From: Pontimonas salivibrio | Lineage (GTDB): Bacteria; Actinomycetota; Actinomycetes; Actinomycetales; Microbacteriaceae | Direction of reading: 5' to 3' | Assembly: GCF_002950575.1 (NCBI RefSeq) | Contig: NZ_CP026923.1 | Coordinates: 1,426,001-1,490,000 of the forward strand | DNA length: 64,000 bases | Notes under the pieces: generated by a model | Databases searched by the model: none | What the model saw: the letters and a program-made list of their open reading frames with translations, nothing else | What the model was told of the DNA's origin: nothing | Translations under genes and position numbers: made by a program | In this document: piece by piece, positions 18,657 through 28,337 of the stretch | How the letters are laid out: each line of letters begins with the position of its first letter | Numbering within the stretch: position 1 is the first letter of the stretch

Positions 18657-20030
18657 TTACTCTGCTGGCCAGCTGGCCTCGATGGCGTCAAGGACAGCTT
18701 GGTTGTCCTTGTCTTCTGCCACCCATGCAGTCATTTCCCGCCAAAACGAACCCGCACCGACTTCACCGGGCATCACATCGGAGCCGTCGAAGCGGAACGT
18801 GGTGGCGTTCTGCAGAATTTCCACGGCAACAGCGTTGACCGGGTCTGCCACGTTGGCGGTGTCCAGGCCGAGGTTCGCGGAGAACCATCCACCAAGAGCT
18901 GCCTTTTCGTTGTTCCACTCAGGAGTGGTCAGCAGGTAACGGACAACCTGGGTTGCCGGAGTGTTGCTGAAGGCACCCACGAACTCGCCACCACCGAGGG
19001 CAGGAGTCTGGTCAGCGCTCACGCCGGGGAAGTAGAACACGGAGATTCCACCCTCAACGTCAGTGGCGTCCGGTGCCACGATCTCAGCACCGTAATCACC
19101 CACGAGGATTCCACCGAGGAACGAAGCCTGGCGGTGCATGGCACAGGAGCCATCCACAATGCCGGCAGCACCCTCAGAGAACGAGGTGGTCGCGATCGAT
19201 GCAACGTCACCCACGTAGTCGGGGTTCTTCACGATTTTCTCGGCTTCTGCGAGAACTTCGGCAACCTCAGGCGAGTTGAAGGCGAGGCGCTCATCGGCCT
19301 GGCCACTCCACTGGTCGTAGGTTTCTGCCGACTGGAAGCGAAGCATGAGGTCTTCCATCCAGTCAGTTCCGGGCCAACCGGTAGCGTCACCGGAGCCGAA
19401 GCCAACACACCAGGCGTTGCCGTCATAGTCGCTCGCGACGATGTCGTCGGAGAGGCTCAGCAGCTCATCCCATGTGGTGGGGATGGCCCAACCGTTGTCG
19501 GCGAAGACCTTCGGGGAGTACCACACGAAGGACTTCACGTTCGCACCAAGAGGTGCGCCGAAGAAGGTGTCACCAACGGTGCCATAACCCTTCCAGTCGG
19601 GGGTGTAGTTGGCGTCAACCGAGCCCTCGAGCGCTGCTGATCCGGCGACGAGGTCGTCGGGGAATGCGGCGAGGAGGCCGGGCTGGGGGAAGATTGCGAG
19701 GTCGGGGGCAGTTCCACCCTCAACGCGAACGGCAATCTGTGCTTCAAATTCTTGCGAACCGTTCCACTCAATGTCGATACCGGTGCACTCTTCAAAGCCC
19801 ACGAAGGACTCTTCGAACAGTGTGGATTCTGGTTCGATGATGGTGGTGTAAATCTCGACCGTTTCACCTTCGTAGGTGCCAACGCAGTCGTTGATTTCTG
19901 TGAGAATGTCGTCTTCGGACAGGGTGGCTTCTTCTCCAGCCCCTCCTGCACAGCCGGCCAACACCAGTGCGGCGACCGAAAGGCCAGCAACACCGATGAT
20001 GGAGCGACCACGAATCGTGTGCCTCATCAA
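18657..20030 (-). CDS. CUT1 sugar-binding lipoprotein (AglE-like)
   Basis: 457 residues. The signal peptide ends in lipobox VLAGC (Cys near residue 27). The mature part has the CUT1 solute-binding pattern: FEECTGIDIEWNGSQEFEAQ, VEGGTAPDLAIFPQPGLLAAF and a C-terminal APATQVVRYLLTTPEWN-like region. The FPQPGLL stretch is characteristic of alpha-glucoside-type binding proteins, so alpha-glucosides or related oligosaccharides are the likely ligand (inference). First gene of the importer operon. Confidence 0.86.
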   Translation of the reverse strand: MMRHTIRGRSIIGVAGLSVAALVLAGCAGGAGEEATLSEDDILTEINDCVGTYEGETVEIYTTIIEPESTLFEESFVGFEECTGIDIEWNGSQEFEAQIAVRVEGGTAPDLAIFPQPGLLAAFPDDLVAGSAALEGSVDANYTPDWKGYGTVGDTFFGAPLGANVKSFVWYSPKVFADNGWAIPTTWDELLSLSDDIVASDYDGNAWCVGFGSGDATGWPGTDWMEDLMLRFQSAETYDQWSGQADERLAFNSPEVAEVLAEAEKIVKNPDYVGDVASIATTSFSEGAAGIVDGSCAMHRQASFLGGILVGDYGAEIVAPDATDVEGGISVFYFPGVSADQTPALGGGEFVGAFSNTPATQVVRYLLTTPEWNNEKAALGGWFSANLGLDTANVADPVNAVAVEILQNATTFRFDGSDVMPGEVGAGSFWREMTAWVAEDKDNQAVLDAIEASWPAE

Positions 20031-20056
20031 TACTCCTTAGTAGTTGGACAGTAGGC

Positions 20057-20083
20057 GCGATGGGCACGCATGTGCTCCATCGC
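20057..20083 (-). promoter_or_regulatory. Palindrome upstream of sugar-binding protein gene
   Basis: GCGATGG-GCAC and GTGC-T-CCATCGC form a near-perfect inverted repeat (one bulged base) 27-53 nt before the ATG of the binding protein. Its place fits a repressor operator or a 5'-leader hairpin. No regulator gene is adjacent. A second weaker repeat, GGTTC-N6-GAACC, lies at 20112-20127. Confidence 0.35.
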
Positions 20084-20186
20084 ATCGCTCAGATTATCAG
20101 GGAAACCAACCGGTTCCATTGTGAACCAGGTCACCGTCTGATAACGAACAGCTGGGCCCGGTCAAGGCGTTAGTTGTCGGACACAA

Positions 20187-20216
20187 CAAAGGCCCCACCA
20201 AACGGTGGGGCCTTTG
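20187..20216 (-). terminator. ssrA terminator
   Basis: A 13-bp perfect stem (CAAAGGCCCCACC / GGTGGGGCCTTTG) with a 4-nt loop begins a few bases after the tmRNA 3' end on the minus strand and is followed by TTGTGT. Confidence 0.85.
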
Positions 20217-20223
20217 TGAACTG

Positions 20224-20599
20224 GGTGGAGATGGGGGGAATTGAACCCCCGTCCACTGCTACCAAACGAAGTCTTCTACGGGTGTAGCGTGCGATGTCGT
20301 GTATCTCGACCCCGTCCATTCGGCACACGCACCGTGAACGACAGGCCCAGTATCAGTAAAAGTCCCGAGTGGCGCTGACACGCCACCACCCAGCTAGCCT
20401 TCTCCATGACGCCAGAATCCACGCTGAAGGCTCACGTGGTCTGACGGACTTCGGGCTCGCTAGCTACTAGGCAGCGAGGGCGAAGTCGGCGCGCTTTGTA
20501 TTGGCACCTATTGGTATGCAGGGGGCGTTAACGAGACAACCCTGCGTTCTCGACCCGCTTCTCTCCGACTCATTAGCAATGTCGAAACCGATCATCCCC
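20224..20599 (-). ncRNA. ssrA: Transfer-messenger RNA (tmRNA)
   Basis: About 376 nt. The 5' end GGGGATGATCGGTTTCGAC (from 20599) and the 3' end, a T arm with GGTTCAATTCC then CATCTCC plus A, pair into the expected 7-bp acceptor stem with one G-U. The CCA tail is not exactly encoded (ACCC follows). The tag reading frame at 20505-20467 encodes ANTKRADFALAA and then TAG; with the charged alanine the tag is AANTKRADFALAA, a normal actinobacterial degradation tag ending in ALAA. It rescues stalled ribosomes together with SmpB (22268-22744). Confidence 0.95.
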
Positions 20600-20725
20600 A
20601 TGATGAATCACTCGTGAAGCTGTTTTGCCTCTGTGGAGTTATCAACTGGCCGTGGCCAGCCCTCCAGTGTACACCCCCGGACACCCCACCACCACGTACT
20701 TTTCCCAGATACCCACAACGAGTGA

Positions 20726-22228
20726 TTAGCGACGAACAACGGGGTGTTTTCGAGCCCTCATATCTAACAGCGCAAACACGAGCGACGCCACCACGAGTCC
20801 CACAGATGCGAGCGCGGCCAGAGTGAAACCCTGCAAGTAGGCGTCCGAATTCAGCGCAACGCCTGCTTGGCTGACCCCGTAGAACAGGGCGGAGAGCACA
20901 CCGGCCAAACCGATTGCGGTTCCGATGCGCTGACCCAGTTGGGCAATAGAGCCCGCCAAACCCCCCTCACGCACGGGAATGTCTTCCAACATGAGGGTTT
21001 GGTTCGGTGAAATCACCGCACCACCACCCAAACCGGCAACCGCCATGGAGCCTGCAACAGCCCAGGCCATCCATTCGTTCGAAACCACATACCCCAAAAT
21101 CAGGGTGCTGGAAAAACCGGTAATAACCAGGATCAAGCCCCCCACCACCAAAATGCGTCCGTAGCGGTGCACGACCAGACCACTGCGCCAGGAACTGAGC
21201 GCGGAAAGCAGGGCGAAGGGAATGGTGACCATTCCCGCCACCACGGGGGAGAAACCCAAACCGTTTTGAAGCCACAGCGTTTGGGCGATAAAAGTCGCGG
21301 GCAAGGCTGCGAAATAGAAACTCGAAATTGCCACACCGTTTCGAAACGACGAGACCTGAAACAGCGTGAAATCGATAATTGCTACCCGGCCACGGGCCAG
21401 GTAACCCTTTTCCCACGCACCAAAAGCAAGGGCCGACACCACAGCCAGGACCAACCACCACCACCGTGCCGGCTCATCCGTTTCGGTGCCCGTGGTGAGC
21501 ACAAAGGGCAGCATGAACGAAAACACGGTGACACCCAATAACACGGTGCCGATCACGTCGAAATCTTTCACCACGTAGTCAGGAATGTCTTGCTTTTTGG
21601 GCAGCAGCCGCACCGCGCCAATAAACGCGGCAATACCCAGTGGCACATTCATCCAAAACAGGAGGTGCCAGCCAAAACTAGAGCCCCCCACACCCACCAA
21701 AATGCCGCCCAGGGTGGGGCCAAATGCGGTGGAGAGGCCAATGACGGCGCCAAAAATACCGAACGCTCGACCGCGTTCTTGGCCTAAAAACAGTTGCTGG
21801 ATTAACCCCAACACCTGTGGCATCAAGAGACCCGCGGCGAAACCTTGCGCAATACGACTGGCCACCAACAGTTCAATAGTCGGCGAGAGAGCCCCGGCAA
21901 GACTGGAAAGAGTAAAGAGGGTTAATCCGATCAAAAACATGGTGCGCCTCGAGTAAAGGTCACCGATTCGACCAGAGGGCACTAATAGCAGACCAAAGGC
22001 GAGGACGAAGCCCGCTACTAACAGTTGCACTTGGGTGGCGCTCGCCCCCAAATCATCAGAAATGGCAGGAATAGCGACATTGATTTTTGCTAAATCCAAA
22101 ATGGTGAGCGATGCGACAGCGACAGCGATCGCGTAGGCCCGCCAACGAACCTTTTGTTCCTCAGGACTCAGGATCGGAATCGCGGCAGTAGATGGCCGGG
22201 ATGATCCCGTATCAGCTGAAGTGGTCAT
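20726..22228 (-). CDS. MFS multidrug exporter, DHA2 (14-TMS) family
   Basis: 500 residues with about 14 membrane segments. Motif A appears as GRIGDLYSRRTMFLIG and motif C-like glycine-rich sequence in GLIQQLFLGQERGRAFGIF and GAVIGLSTAFGPTLGG. This is the EmrB/QacA proton-drug antiporter type. It sits between smpB and ssrA, which are normally close neighbours in actinobacteria, so it is probably a later insertion. The substrate is unknown. Confidence 0.88.
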   Translation of the reverse strand: MTTSADTGSSRPSTAAIPILSPEEQKVRWRAYAIAVAVASLTILDLAKINVAIPAISDDLGASATQVQLLVAGFVLAFGLLLVPSGRIGDLYSRRTMFLIGLTLFTLSSLAGALSPTIELLVASRIAQGFAAGLLMPQVLGLIQQLFLGQERGRAFGIFGAVIGLSTAFGPTLGGILVGVGGSSFGWHLLFWMNVPLGIAAFIGAVRLLPKKQDIPDYVVKDFDVIGTVLLGVTVFSFMLPFVLTTGTETDEPARWWWLVLAVVSALAFGAWEKGYLARGRVAIIDFTLFQVSSFRNGVAISSFYFAALPATFIAQTLWLQNGLGFSPVVAGMVTIPFALLSALSSWRSGLVVHRYGRILVVGGLILVITGFSSTLILGYVVSNEWMAWAVAGSMAVAGLGGGAVISPNQTLMLEDIPVREGGLAGSIAQLGQRIGTAIGLAGVLSALFYGVSQAGVALNSDAYLQGFTLAALASVGLVVASLVFALLDMRARKHPVVRR

Positions 22229-22267
22229 TGCCCCCGAGTCTAGACCTGGAGTGTGAGAGCGACCGGC

Positions 22268-22744
22268 TTACGCTTCTCCCCGATTGCGCTTCGCCATCGC
22301 GCGCTCCGCTTCGCGTTTGTCTTGTTTTTCCCGGAGGGTCTGGCGCTTATCAAATTCACGCTTACCCTTCGCCAGGGCGATCTCCACTTTGGCCCGACCG
22401 TCCAAGAAGTACAGTTTCAACGGCACCAGGGTGTAGCCGCCACGGGACACCTGGCCAGCCAAGCGGTCAATTTCGCGACGGTGCAGCAACAGTTTGCGTT
22501 TACGCCTCGGCGGGTGGTTTGTCCACGTCCCCGCCGTATATTCCGGGATGTGTACCCCTTCAATCCACGCTTCACCGTGGTCGATCGTGGCGTACGCGTC
22601 AACAAGCGACGCTCGACCTGCTCGAAGTGACTTCACTTCGGTGCCACTCAAAACCAGGCCCGCTTCAATCGTGTCCTCGATGAGGAAATCGTGTCGCGCC
22701 TTTTTATTGCTCGCTACGAGCTTCTCGCCCACTTCTTTGACCAC
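22268..22744 (-). CDS. smpB: SsrA-binding protein
   Basis: 158 residues; binds tmRNA and is required for trans-translation. Motifs: [40 protein letters not shown] and the basic C-terminal tail [16 protein letters not shown], which enters the decoding centre. It lies downstream of ftsE-ftsX and upstream of the MFS gene and ssrA. Confidence 0.97.
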   Translation of the reverse strand: MVKEVGEKLVASNKKARHDFLIEDTIEAGLVLSGTEVKSLRAGRASLVDAYATIDHGEAWIEGVHIPEYTAGTWTNHPPRRKRKLLLHRREIDRLAGQVSRGGYTLVPLKLYFLDGRAKVEIALAKGKREFDKRQTLREKQDKREAERAMAKRNRGEA

Positions 22745-22783
22745 GATTCACCCCCTCATCTCACCCGGGCAACCGCTCCGGGA

Positions 22784-23698
22784 CTACACCCGAAGGTACC
22801 GGCTAATCGATGCGTAGGAGGCGAGAGCGGCGAGTAGCACCCCGGTAGCCAACAAAATCGGCATCGCCGCAAAGGCTTCGTCGTAGCCAATAAACACTGT
22901 CGTAGGCAGCGCTTCGACCAGATACCCCCGCACAAAGTAGTGCACAATCGCCCACACCGCACCGCTTGCCAAGACGGCACCCGCTAGGGCGGCGACCACA
23001 CCCTCTAAGACAAAGGGGGTTTGGATAAAACGGTTTGAGGCACCGACTAGTCGCATAATGCCCAACTCGCGACGCCTCGAAAACGCGCTGAGGCGAATCG
23101 TGGTGGAAATCAGCAGTGCAGCGGCCACCAGCATCAGGGACGCCACGGCGACCGCGGTGATACTCCCTGCGTTCAGCAGGGCAAAGATTTGATCTAGGTA
23201 GCTTCGCTGGTCAACCACGCTCTCGACACCCGCAAGCCCAGCCATCGCCTCAAAAATCAGGTCCGTTTGTTGCGGGTCAACCAGACTCACCCAAAAAGTT
23301 TCGGGTAGGAATTCTGGCGAGACCAGGTCGACTACCGCACTGCCGGCAAACTGTTCCCGGAAATTATCGAACGCCATCTGTCGGTCTTCGAAATAAAACG
23401 TCTCGATGTAGGGGCTGAGGCTGGGTGATTCCAATTGCGCTTCGACCGCGCGAATCTGATCGGTCGTCGCTTCCTGCTGGTCACATCCACCCAGTGTCGA
23501 AAAGTCAGTACACAAATAGACGGCAACCTGGGCACGATCAAACCAGTAGGTGCGCATCTCTTGAATCTGTGACTGCAACAACACTGCCGTGCCCACGAAA
23601 GTGAGTGAAATGAAGGTCACCAAAATGATGGAGACCACCATTGAGGCATTTCTGGCGAGGCCTGTTGCTACCTCGCGGAGGATGAAACCAATCCTCAC
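22784..23698 (-). CDS. ftsX: Cell-division ABC transporter permease-like protein FtsX
   Basis: 304 residues from GTG 23698, which overlaps the ftsE stop by 4 bases (GTGA) and gives the usual actinobacterial N terminus [17 protein letters not shown]; a longer frame to 23713 is less likely. One N-terminal transmembrane segment, a large extracellular loop with Cys in [13 protein letters not shown], then three C-terminal segments. With FtsE it activates peptidoglycan hydrolases at the septum, usually through RipC-type partners in actinobacteria. Confidence 0.94.
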   Translation of the reverse strand: MRIGFILREVATGLARNASMVVSIILVTFISLTFVGTAVLLQSQIQEMRTYWFDRAQVAVYLCTDFSTLGGCDQQEATTDQIRAVEAQLESPSLSPYIETFYFEDRQMAFDNFREQFAGSAVVDLVSPEFLPETFWVSLVDPQQTDLIFEAMAGLAGVESVVDQRSYLDQIFALLNAGSITAVAVASLMLVAAALLISTTIRLSAFSRRRELGIMRLVGASNRFIQTPFVLEGVVAALAGAVLASGAVWAIVHYFVRGYLVEALPTTVFIGYDEAFAAMPILLATGVLLAALASYASISRYLRV

Positions 23699-24525
23699 GC
23701 CCGAAGCTCCCACGGGAACGAGGCGGGTACTTCGTCAGGGTCAACCGACAGGTCAACTTTTTCTCGAATGGGAGTCATCGTGGCGCCATCGTCCGACTGA
23801 ACTGGAGTCGGAGCAGTGTCGGCTTCACCGAGTGGAATAGTGCTGGTCTGGTAGCCGCCCTGGTACTCGTCGCGCACAATACGGCCCTTGGATATTTCCA
23901 CCACTCGGCGCTGCATTTGGTTCACGATGCCGGCATCGTGAGTGGCCATCAACACGGTAGTTCCCGAAGCGTTGATCCGGGAAAGCACGTTCATAATTCC
24001 GGCGCTCGTCGCCGGGTCAAGGTTTCCTGTGGGCTCATCGGCGAGCAAAATGGCGGGCTTATTGACCGCCGCACGTGCGATCGCGACTCGCTGTTGTTCA
24101 CCACCGGAGAGTTCGTGGGGGAAATTGTCCGCTTTGGAGGCAAGCCCCACCGTTTGAAGCACGTCGGGTACTGCTTCGTGAATGAACCCTTGGCTTTTTC
24201 CAATGACCTGGAGGGTGAACGCGACATTGTCGAACACCGTCTTTTGCGGCAAAAGACGGAAGTCTTGAAACACGACTCCCAAGCTGCGGCGGAAGATGGG
24301 GACTTTGCGTGCCGGGATGCGGCGCAGGTCTTGGCCTAAGACGTGAACACTTCCCGCGCTCGGACGCTCCTCTTTCAGCATCAGCCGAAGTAGCGAGGAT
24401 TTACCAGAACCCGACGATCCGACGAGGAAGACAAACTCTCCCGGTTGGATATCAAGCGAAACGTTCGAGAGCGCCGGCTGAGCGGCGCCTCGGTAGACCT
24501 TAGAGACCTGGTCGAAAAGAATCAT
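23695..24525 (-). CDS. ftsE: Cell-division ATP-binding protein FtsE
   Basis: 276 residues. Walker [14 protein letters not shown], signature [14 protein letters not shown], Walker [14 protein letters not shown], switch His in MATHDAG. The ATPase core ends near residue 225; about 50 extra residues follow ([16 protein letters not shown] and beyond), longer than most FtsE proteins and of low complexity, with no known role. Conserved neighbourhood prfB-ftsE-ftsX-smpB. Confidence 0.95.
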   Translation of the reverse strand: MILFDQVSKVYRGAAQPALSNVSLDIQPGEFVFLVGSSGSGKSSLLRLMLKEERPSAGSVHVLGQDLRRIPARKVPIFRRSLGVVFQDFRLLPQKTVFDNVAFTLQVIGKSQGFIHEAVPDVLQTVGLASKADNFPHELSGGEQQRVAIARAAVNKPAILLADEPTGNLDPATSAGIMNVLSRINASGTTVLMATHDAGIVNQMQRRVVEISKGRIVRDEYQGGYQTSTIPLGEADTAPTPVQSDDGATMTPIREKVDLSVDPDEVPASFPWELRA

Positions 24526-24564
24526 GGCCTCTCCAGAGTAGGTCTCGCCTACCCCGCAAACCGG

Positions 24565-25671
24565 CTACGACACTCGATCGGGTGCGTTGCGCCAACGAAT
24601 CCCGGCGCGGATAAACCCGTCAATGTCGCCATCGAACACGGCCTGGGGATTACCCACTTCAAAATCGTTTCGTAGGTCTTTCACCATTTGGTAGGGCGCC
24701 AACACGTAGCTGCGCATCTGATCGCCCCAACTGGCGGTGATGTTTCCCGCGAGTTCCTTTTTCTTTGCCGCTTCTGCTTCACGCTGAAGGAGCATCAGCC
24801 GCGACTGCAGCACACGCATCGCCGCGAGGCGATTCTGGATTTGGCTTTTTTCGTTTTGACACGACACCACAAGGCCCGTCGGGAGGTGGGTGATCCGCAC
24901 CGCCGAATCGGTGGTGTTCACCGACTGACCGCCTGGCCCACTGGAGCGAAACACATCAACTCGAATGTCGTTTTCCGGGATGTCAACCTCGGTGACTTCG
25001 GCCATCAACGGAACCACTTCCACAGCGGCAAAAGACGTTTGTCTTTTGCCGGCCGAATTGAACGGACTCATCCGCACCAACCGGTGGGTGCCGGCTTCTG
25101 AGGCGAGGGTGCCAAACGCAAACGGGGCGTCGATTTCGATTGTGGCCGATTTGATTCCGGCCTCTTCGGCGTAACTGGTGTCTAACACTCGGGCAGGAAG
25201 GTCGTGTGATTCGGCGTAGCGCAAATACATTCGCATCAGCATTTCGGCGAAATCGGCAGCGTCCACTCCCCCCGCACCCGCGCGAATAGTGACAATCGCC
25301 GGCAGCTCGTCGTATTCACCATCGAGCAGAGTTTTGACTTCCAAATCGGCAAGTGCCTGCTCGATGGAGTCCAATTCGGCGGCAAGTTCAGTCGCCGAAT
25401 CGGCGTCCTCTTCCGCCATTTCTCGTAACACGTCCAGGTCGTCGAGTCGTTGACGAAGCGATTCGATGCTTTTGACCTCCGACTGCCGGTGACTGAGCGC
25501 ACTGGTGATTTTTTGGGCCGCGTCGGGGTCGTCCCACAAATCGGGTGCCGAAGCATCCACGGAGAGTCGCTCGATTTCTTCTCGCAGACGACCCAGATCT
25601 AAAACCGAGGCAATGTCCTCGAAGTTTTCTCGGGCGTGGGCGATGCGCTGGGAAATATCGGGTTCAGACAT
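24565..25671 (-). CDS. prfB: Peptide chain release factor 2
   Basis: 368 residues. It recognises UGA and UAA stop codons: the SPF anticodon-like tripeptide is in [10 protein letters not shown] and the catalytic GGQ in [17 protein letters not shown]. The frame is continuous; the autoregulatory +1 frameshift site (in-frame UGA near codon 26) used in many bacteria is absent, as in other actinobacteria. First gene of the prfB-ftsEX-smpB block. Confidence 0.96.
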   Translation of the reverse strand: MSEPDISQRIAHARENFEDIASVLDLGRLREEIERLSVDASAPDLWDDPDAAQKITSALSHRQSEVKSIESLRQRLDDLDVLREMAEEDADSATELAAELDSIEQALADLEVKTLLDGEYDELPAIVTIRAGAGGVDAADFAEMLMRMYLRYAESHDLPARVLDTSYAEEAGIKSATIEIDAPFAFGTLASEAGTHRLVRMSPFNSAGKRQTSFAAVEVVPLMAEVTEVDIPENDIRVDVFRSSGPGGQSVNTTDSAVRITHLPTGLVVSCQNEKSQIQNRLAAMRVLQSRLMLLQREAEAAKKKELAGNITASWGDQMRSYVLAPYQMVKDLRNDFEVGNPQAVFDGDIDGFIRAGIRWRNAPDRVS

Positions 25672-25729
25672 CGTGTCCCCAGACTAACTGAGGCCAGACG
25701 AACCGAGCCCAGCTGGCCACGCTAGGCCG

Positions 25730-26434
25730 TTAAGCGAGTGCGCTAAAGGCCGTACTCGGCAGATCCCGCTCGTCAGCTTCAATTCCTTCGACGATGCGCA
25801 CCGCCACAGCGTGGGGGTCCAAACCTTTCGGGAAAGCCGGCGGTTGCCCCGCCACGGGATGCTTCGATAGCTCGGTGTCGGTGTGACCGGGCCTGGCGTC
25901 GAGTAGTCGAATACCCACCCGGCGCATTTCTCGGCCAGCGGCCGAGAAATGGGCGTGCAGGGCGGACTTTACCGCCGAATAGGCGGCGAGGCCGGCAGTG
26001 GGCGATTCGGAGACAACACCAGAGAGCGCGAGCATGAACGGTGACCCACCTGCCTCAGCCGAGCTCTGCAGAGCGGGAGTCGCGGCTCGCAGCAGTGCCA
26101 TCGGGGCTTTTGTGTTGACCTTCCATAGGGCATCCAGGGTCGAGTCGCTCACTTCAGCTGCTGGGCCAAAAGCCACCGCACCAACAGCAAAAATGACGCC
26201 GTCAAGGCGTCCGTGGGCGGCCACTGCCGCTTCGACGAAGCGCTCGGGTACTCCGTCTTGTGTGATGTCACCGGTGACGGTGGCCCCGGGAATACCGAGT
26301 GCCTCAAGCGCAGCCTGGTCGCGGCCCGCGAGGGTCAGCGTGGCGCCTTTATCGTGCAGGATGTGGGCGAACTCGCGCCCTAACCCGCCTGTGGCACCAA
26401 CGAGAAGAATGGAGGCTCCATGAAGATCTGTCAT
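25730..26434 (-). CDS. Short-chain dehydrogenase/reductase
   Basis: 234 residues from ATG 26434 (MTDLHGASILLVGATGGLG); the frame is open further upstream, but that part has no family similarity. NAD(P)-binding GATGGLG, then a Ser and YSAVK active site. The segment FAVGAVAFGPAAEVSD replaces the usual NNAG motif. Substrate unknown. It lies between prfB and the TadE-type genes with no operon link. Confidence 0.8.
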   Translation of the reverse strand: MTDLHGASILLVGATGGLGREFAHILHDKGATLTLAGRDQAALEALGIPGATVTGDITQDGVPERFVEAAVAAHGRLDGVIFAVGAVAFGPAAEVSDSTLDALWKVNTKAPMALLRAATPALQSSAEAGGSPFMLALSGVVSESPTAGLAAYSAVKSALHAHFSAAGREMRRVGIRLLDARPGHTDTELSKHPVAGQPPAFPKGLDPHAVAVRIVEGIEADERDLPSTAFSALA

Positions 26435-26547
26435 GAGGTGAGTGTCCCAGCGCTTTCTGCATATTCGCTCAGTGTCTCCACAGGAGTCATGGAGAGACCC
26501 TGGGCGGGGTGTTCCCACCGCCCCAGAGTCACAGGTGCCAGTCGGCC

Positions 26548-27015
26548 TTAGCGAATCACGCTTTGCGAAAGCGCTTCGGCTTGGATCGGGAGCGACAGTG
26601 GCAAAAACTCTGACCACAAGGGGGCCCTCCAGGTGGCCTCAAGAACAACTCGCGCTCGGCGCCCATCGGGTGTATCTGCGCGGATGAGCTGAAGTTCGTG
26701 GTGCGAAATCTCTGGAACACCGCGGAGAAACCCGAGTGCCGCATCAGCCACCCGAGAAGACTCCAAGGGCGCCACCACCTCACTGCCGCTTCGGCGAAGC
26801 CTTGCCGGGTCAAAAGATTCAGCGCCTCGAAGGGCAGTGGCTTCAGCAAGCGCGACCAGTCGATGACGCTCGATTGTCAGCGACGTCGCGGAGACGACGC
26901 CGAGTGTGACGGCAACTGCAAGAGCCATTGCTCCAGCCACGAGCGGAAGAATGGAGCCGCGCTCGGCGGTCAATTGGGGGTTCCTGCCCCGTTCCCCCGG
27001 GAGCGTGCAGATCAT
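26548..27015 (-). CDS. TadG/Rv3654c-like secreted or membrane-anchored pilus protein
   Basis: 155 residues. A short basic N terminus with ERG before a hydrophobic helix (SILPLVAGAMALAVAVTLGVV) has the class III prepilin/TadE pattern, followed by a small mature domain. It matches the last gene of the actinobacterial tad cluster (Rv3654c in M. tuberculosis) in size and place. The start overlaps the upstream TadE gene by 4 bases. Confidence 0.72.
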   Translation of the reverse strand: MICTLPGERGRNPQLTAERGSILPLVAGAMALAVAVTLGVVSATSLTIERHRLVALAEATALRGAESFDPARLRRSGSEVVAPLESSRVADAALGFLRGVPEISHHELQLIRADTPDGRRARVVLEATWRAPLWSEFLPLSLPIQAEALSQSVIR

Positions 27016-27491
27016 GGGTCACCCCGATAATCAGACACCTGCGCTTGGGCCACCCCGGTGATGGGAACACTGAAGGGCAGGGCAGCCGGGATGAGTGGAA
27101 TCGAACCCAGTGGAACATCAGCGACGACGGTAATTTCGACCCAACTTCCGGGATCTAAACAGCCATTTGTGGGGCGACACATAAGGGAAACGTCAACGTC
27201 GTGATCGATGCTGAACGTCTCTAAGGTGTGAGAAATCGCACGCTGGGTCCCCGGAACAGCGCTCGAGAGCGCTGTGTGTTGGGTGAACACTCTTACGCCG
27301 TAACGGGCGGCTGCGTCGGTCGCGAGCGCCGCCTGTTGCAGTCCCCAAAGCGACACGGTGAGCAGTACCAGAGGGATGAACAGGATTACTCCGGCGACCA
27401 GAAACTCAAGCGATGCCCGACCAGCATCTAATGACAGACGATTAGTCGGGTCGCTCCAGTGGGGCGGTAGCTTCCACACGGATCTCACCAC
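27012..27491 (-). CDS. TadE-like pilus assembly protein
   Basis: 159 residues if translated from 27491; GTG 27479 is an alternative, and both overlap the preceding gene. The TadE signature is a Glu after a small residue before a hydrophobic helix (RASLEFLVAGVILFIPLVLL). The mature part contains two cysteines in SLMCRPTNGCLDPGSWVEI, probably a disulfide. Pseudopilin-like component of the Tad system. Confidence 0.75.
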   Translation of the reverse strand: MVRSVWKLPPHWSDPTNRLSLDAGRASLEFLVAGVILFIPLVLLTVSLWGLQQAALATDAAARYGVRVFTQHTALSSAVPGTQRAISHTLETFSIDHDVDVSLMCRPTNGCLDPGSWVEITVVADVPLGSIPLIPAALPFSVPITGVAQAQVSDYRGDP

Positions 27492-27876
27492 CCAGACTCC
27501 ATAAACCCACGGTGGGTAGTGGCGCGACGACGCTCACGAGGGCGACGGGTTGGCCGTCAACAGTGGCCCGACCGGCATAAATCGTCTCTGCATAACCTGG
27601 GCCAAGCCCCACGGTGATGAGCCTCCTTGTCAGATCGGCCCCGTCTGCTGATGTGGCGTTGTAGTAGCTCGCAAGGCGGGCACCCTCCCACGCCGAGGCT
27701 TGCAAGGTGTGTCTCACGTGAGTGACCAGGGTGATGTGAAGTGTGGCTAGTGCGAGCGCGACAAGGAGCCCCGAGACCAACACAAATTCCGCAGGCGCGT
27801 TACCCCGGTTGAGGCACCGCCGATCTACCCCCGGAGGGCTGGCATCACTCGTGCGAACACTAAAACGAGGTGACAC
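27442..27876 (-). CDS. TadE-like pseudopilin
   Basis: About 144 residues. The N-terminal NAPAEFVLVSGLLVALALA has the cleavage-site Glu+5 and hydrophobic helix of TadE-type prepilins. The start is uncertain: GTG 27876 is chosen because a TTG at 27906 would overlap the pilin gene more deeply; neither has a good ribosome-binding site, so coupling to the pilin gene is likely. It follows the small pilin in the order known from actinobacterial tad loci. Confidence 0.72.
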   Translation of the reverse strand: MSPRFSVRTSDASPPGVDRRCLNRGNAPAEFVLVSGLLVALALATLHITLVTHVRHTLQASAWEGARLASYYNATSADGADLTRRLITVGLGPGYAETIYAGRATVDGQPVALVSVVAPLPTVGLWSLGGEIRVEATAPLERPD

Positions 27877-28021
27877 GAGATATGGCTTGTTCGAACACTC
27901 CGGCAAGAGCGGGACCAGCGGCGGACCAAATCACAATGACCAGCCCTGCCGTCATCAAAGTGATCAACACCCACCCAGGGACGTCACCTCGTTCTCCGGG
28001 ATGGTTCTCGAATGTGTTCAT
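27860..28021 (-). CDS. Small Flp/DUF4244-like pilin (53 residues)
   Basis: ATG 28021 to TAG 27862-27860. The sequence holds GERGDVPGWVLITLMTAGL, an ERG-D pre-helix motif followed by a single hydrophobic helix (about residues 15-40) and a short tail, as in the Rv3656c-type actinobacterial Flp pilins. GGGAAAAG precedes the ATG. It begins the pilin-TadE-TadE-TadG set. Its expected upstream partner tadC lies 20.4 kb away at 48488, same strand. Confidence 0.78.
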   Translation of the reverse strand: MNTFENHPGERGDVPGWVLITLMTAGLVIVIWSAAGPALAGVFEQAISRVTSF

Positions 28022-28337
28022 GGCTTTTCCCTTTCTCACCTGTTGACCACAGGCTACGAAAAGACCTCACGACCCGGGGGAAGTTATCCCCATGCTTGTA
28101 TGCGCACAGCAGCCCCGAATAGTGTGCGCCTTGTGGCAGGAAAAGACGGATGTTGAGGGGAAAAACTTACTCCCCCACGAACCTTACGTTTCACGATTTG
28201 GGGGCGGTGCTGAGCGTCGGAAAGCCTCATGCTCAATCTGCTGGCCAACGAGGGCCCGGGAATCGTTTTCCCGAGCTTTGGTGTGACAGCGGAAACGCTT
28301 AGCTGGAAGGACACCGCTTGTTCCGGCGGTGACTAAC
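28022..28337. other. Intergenic region at the pilin end of the tad split
   Basis: 316 bases without a supportable gene. It must contain the present promoter of the pilin genes. A GGAAAAGACGG and a later GGAAACGC stretch are visible but no convincing promoter pair, terminator hairpin or repeat shared with the tadC side (48456-48487) was found by eye. Confidence 0.5.

Noticed and set aside
23699-23713. ftsX start at 23713
   Set aside because: GTG 23698 gives a 4-base overlap with ftsE and the typical N terminus of the family.
24565-25671. Programmed frameshift in prfB
   Set aside because: The reading frame is continuous and no in-frame TGA follows a slippery site near codon 25.
28079-28090. 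TTATCCCCA-like DnaA boxes here and near 63949 as an origin
   Set aside because: Single boxes with no clusters and no dnaA, dnaN or rnpA nearby.
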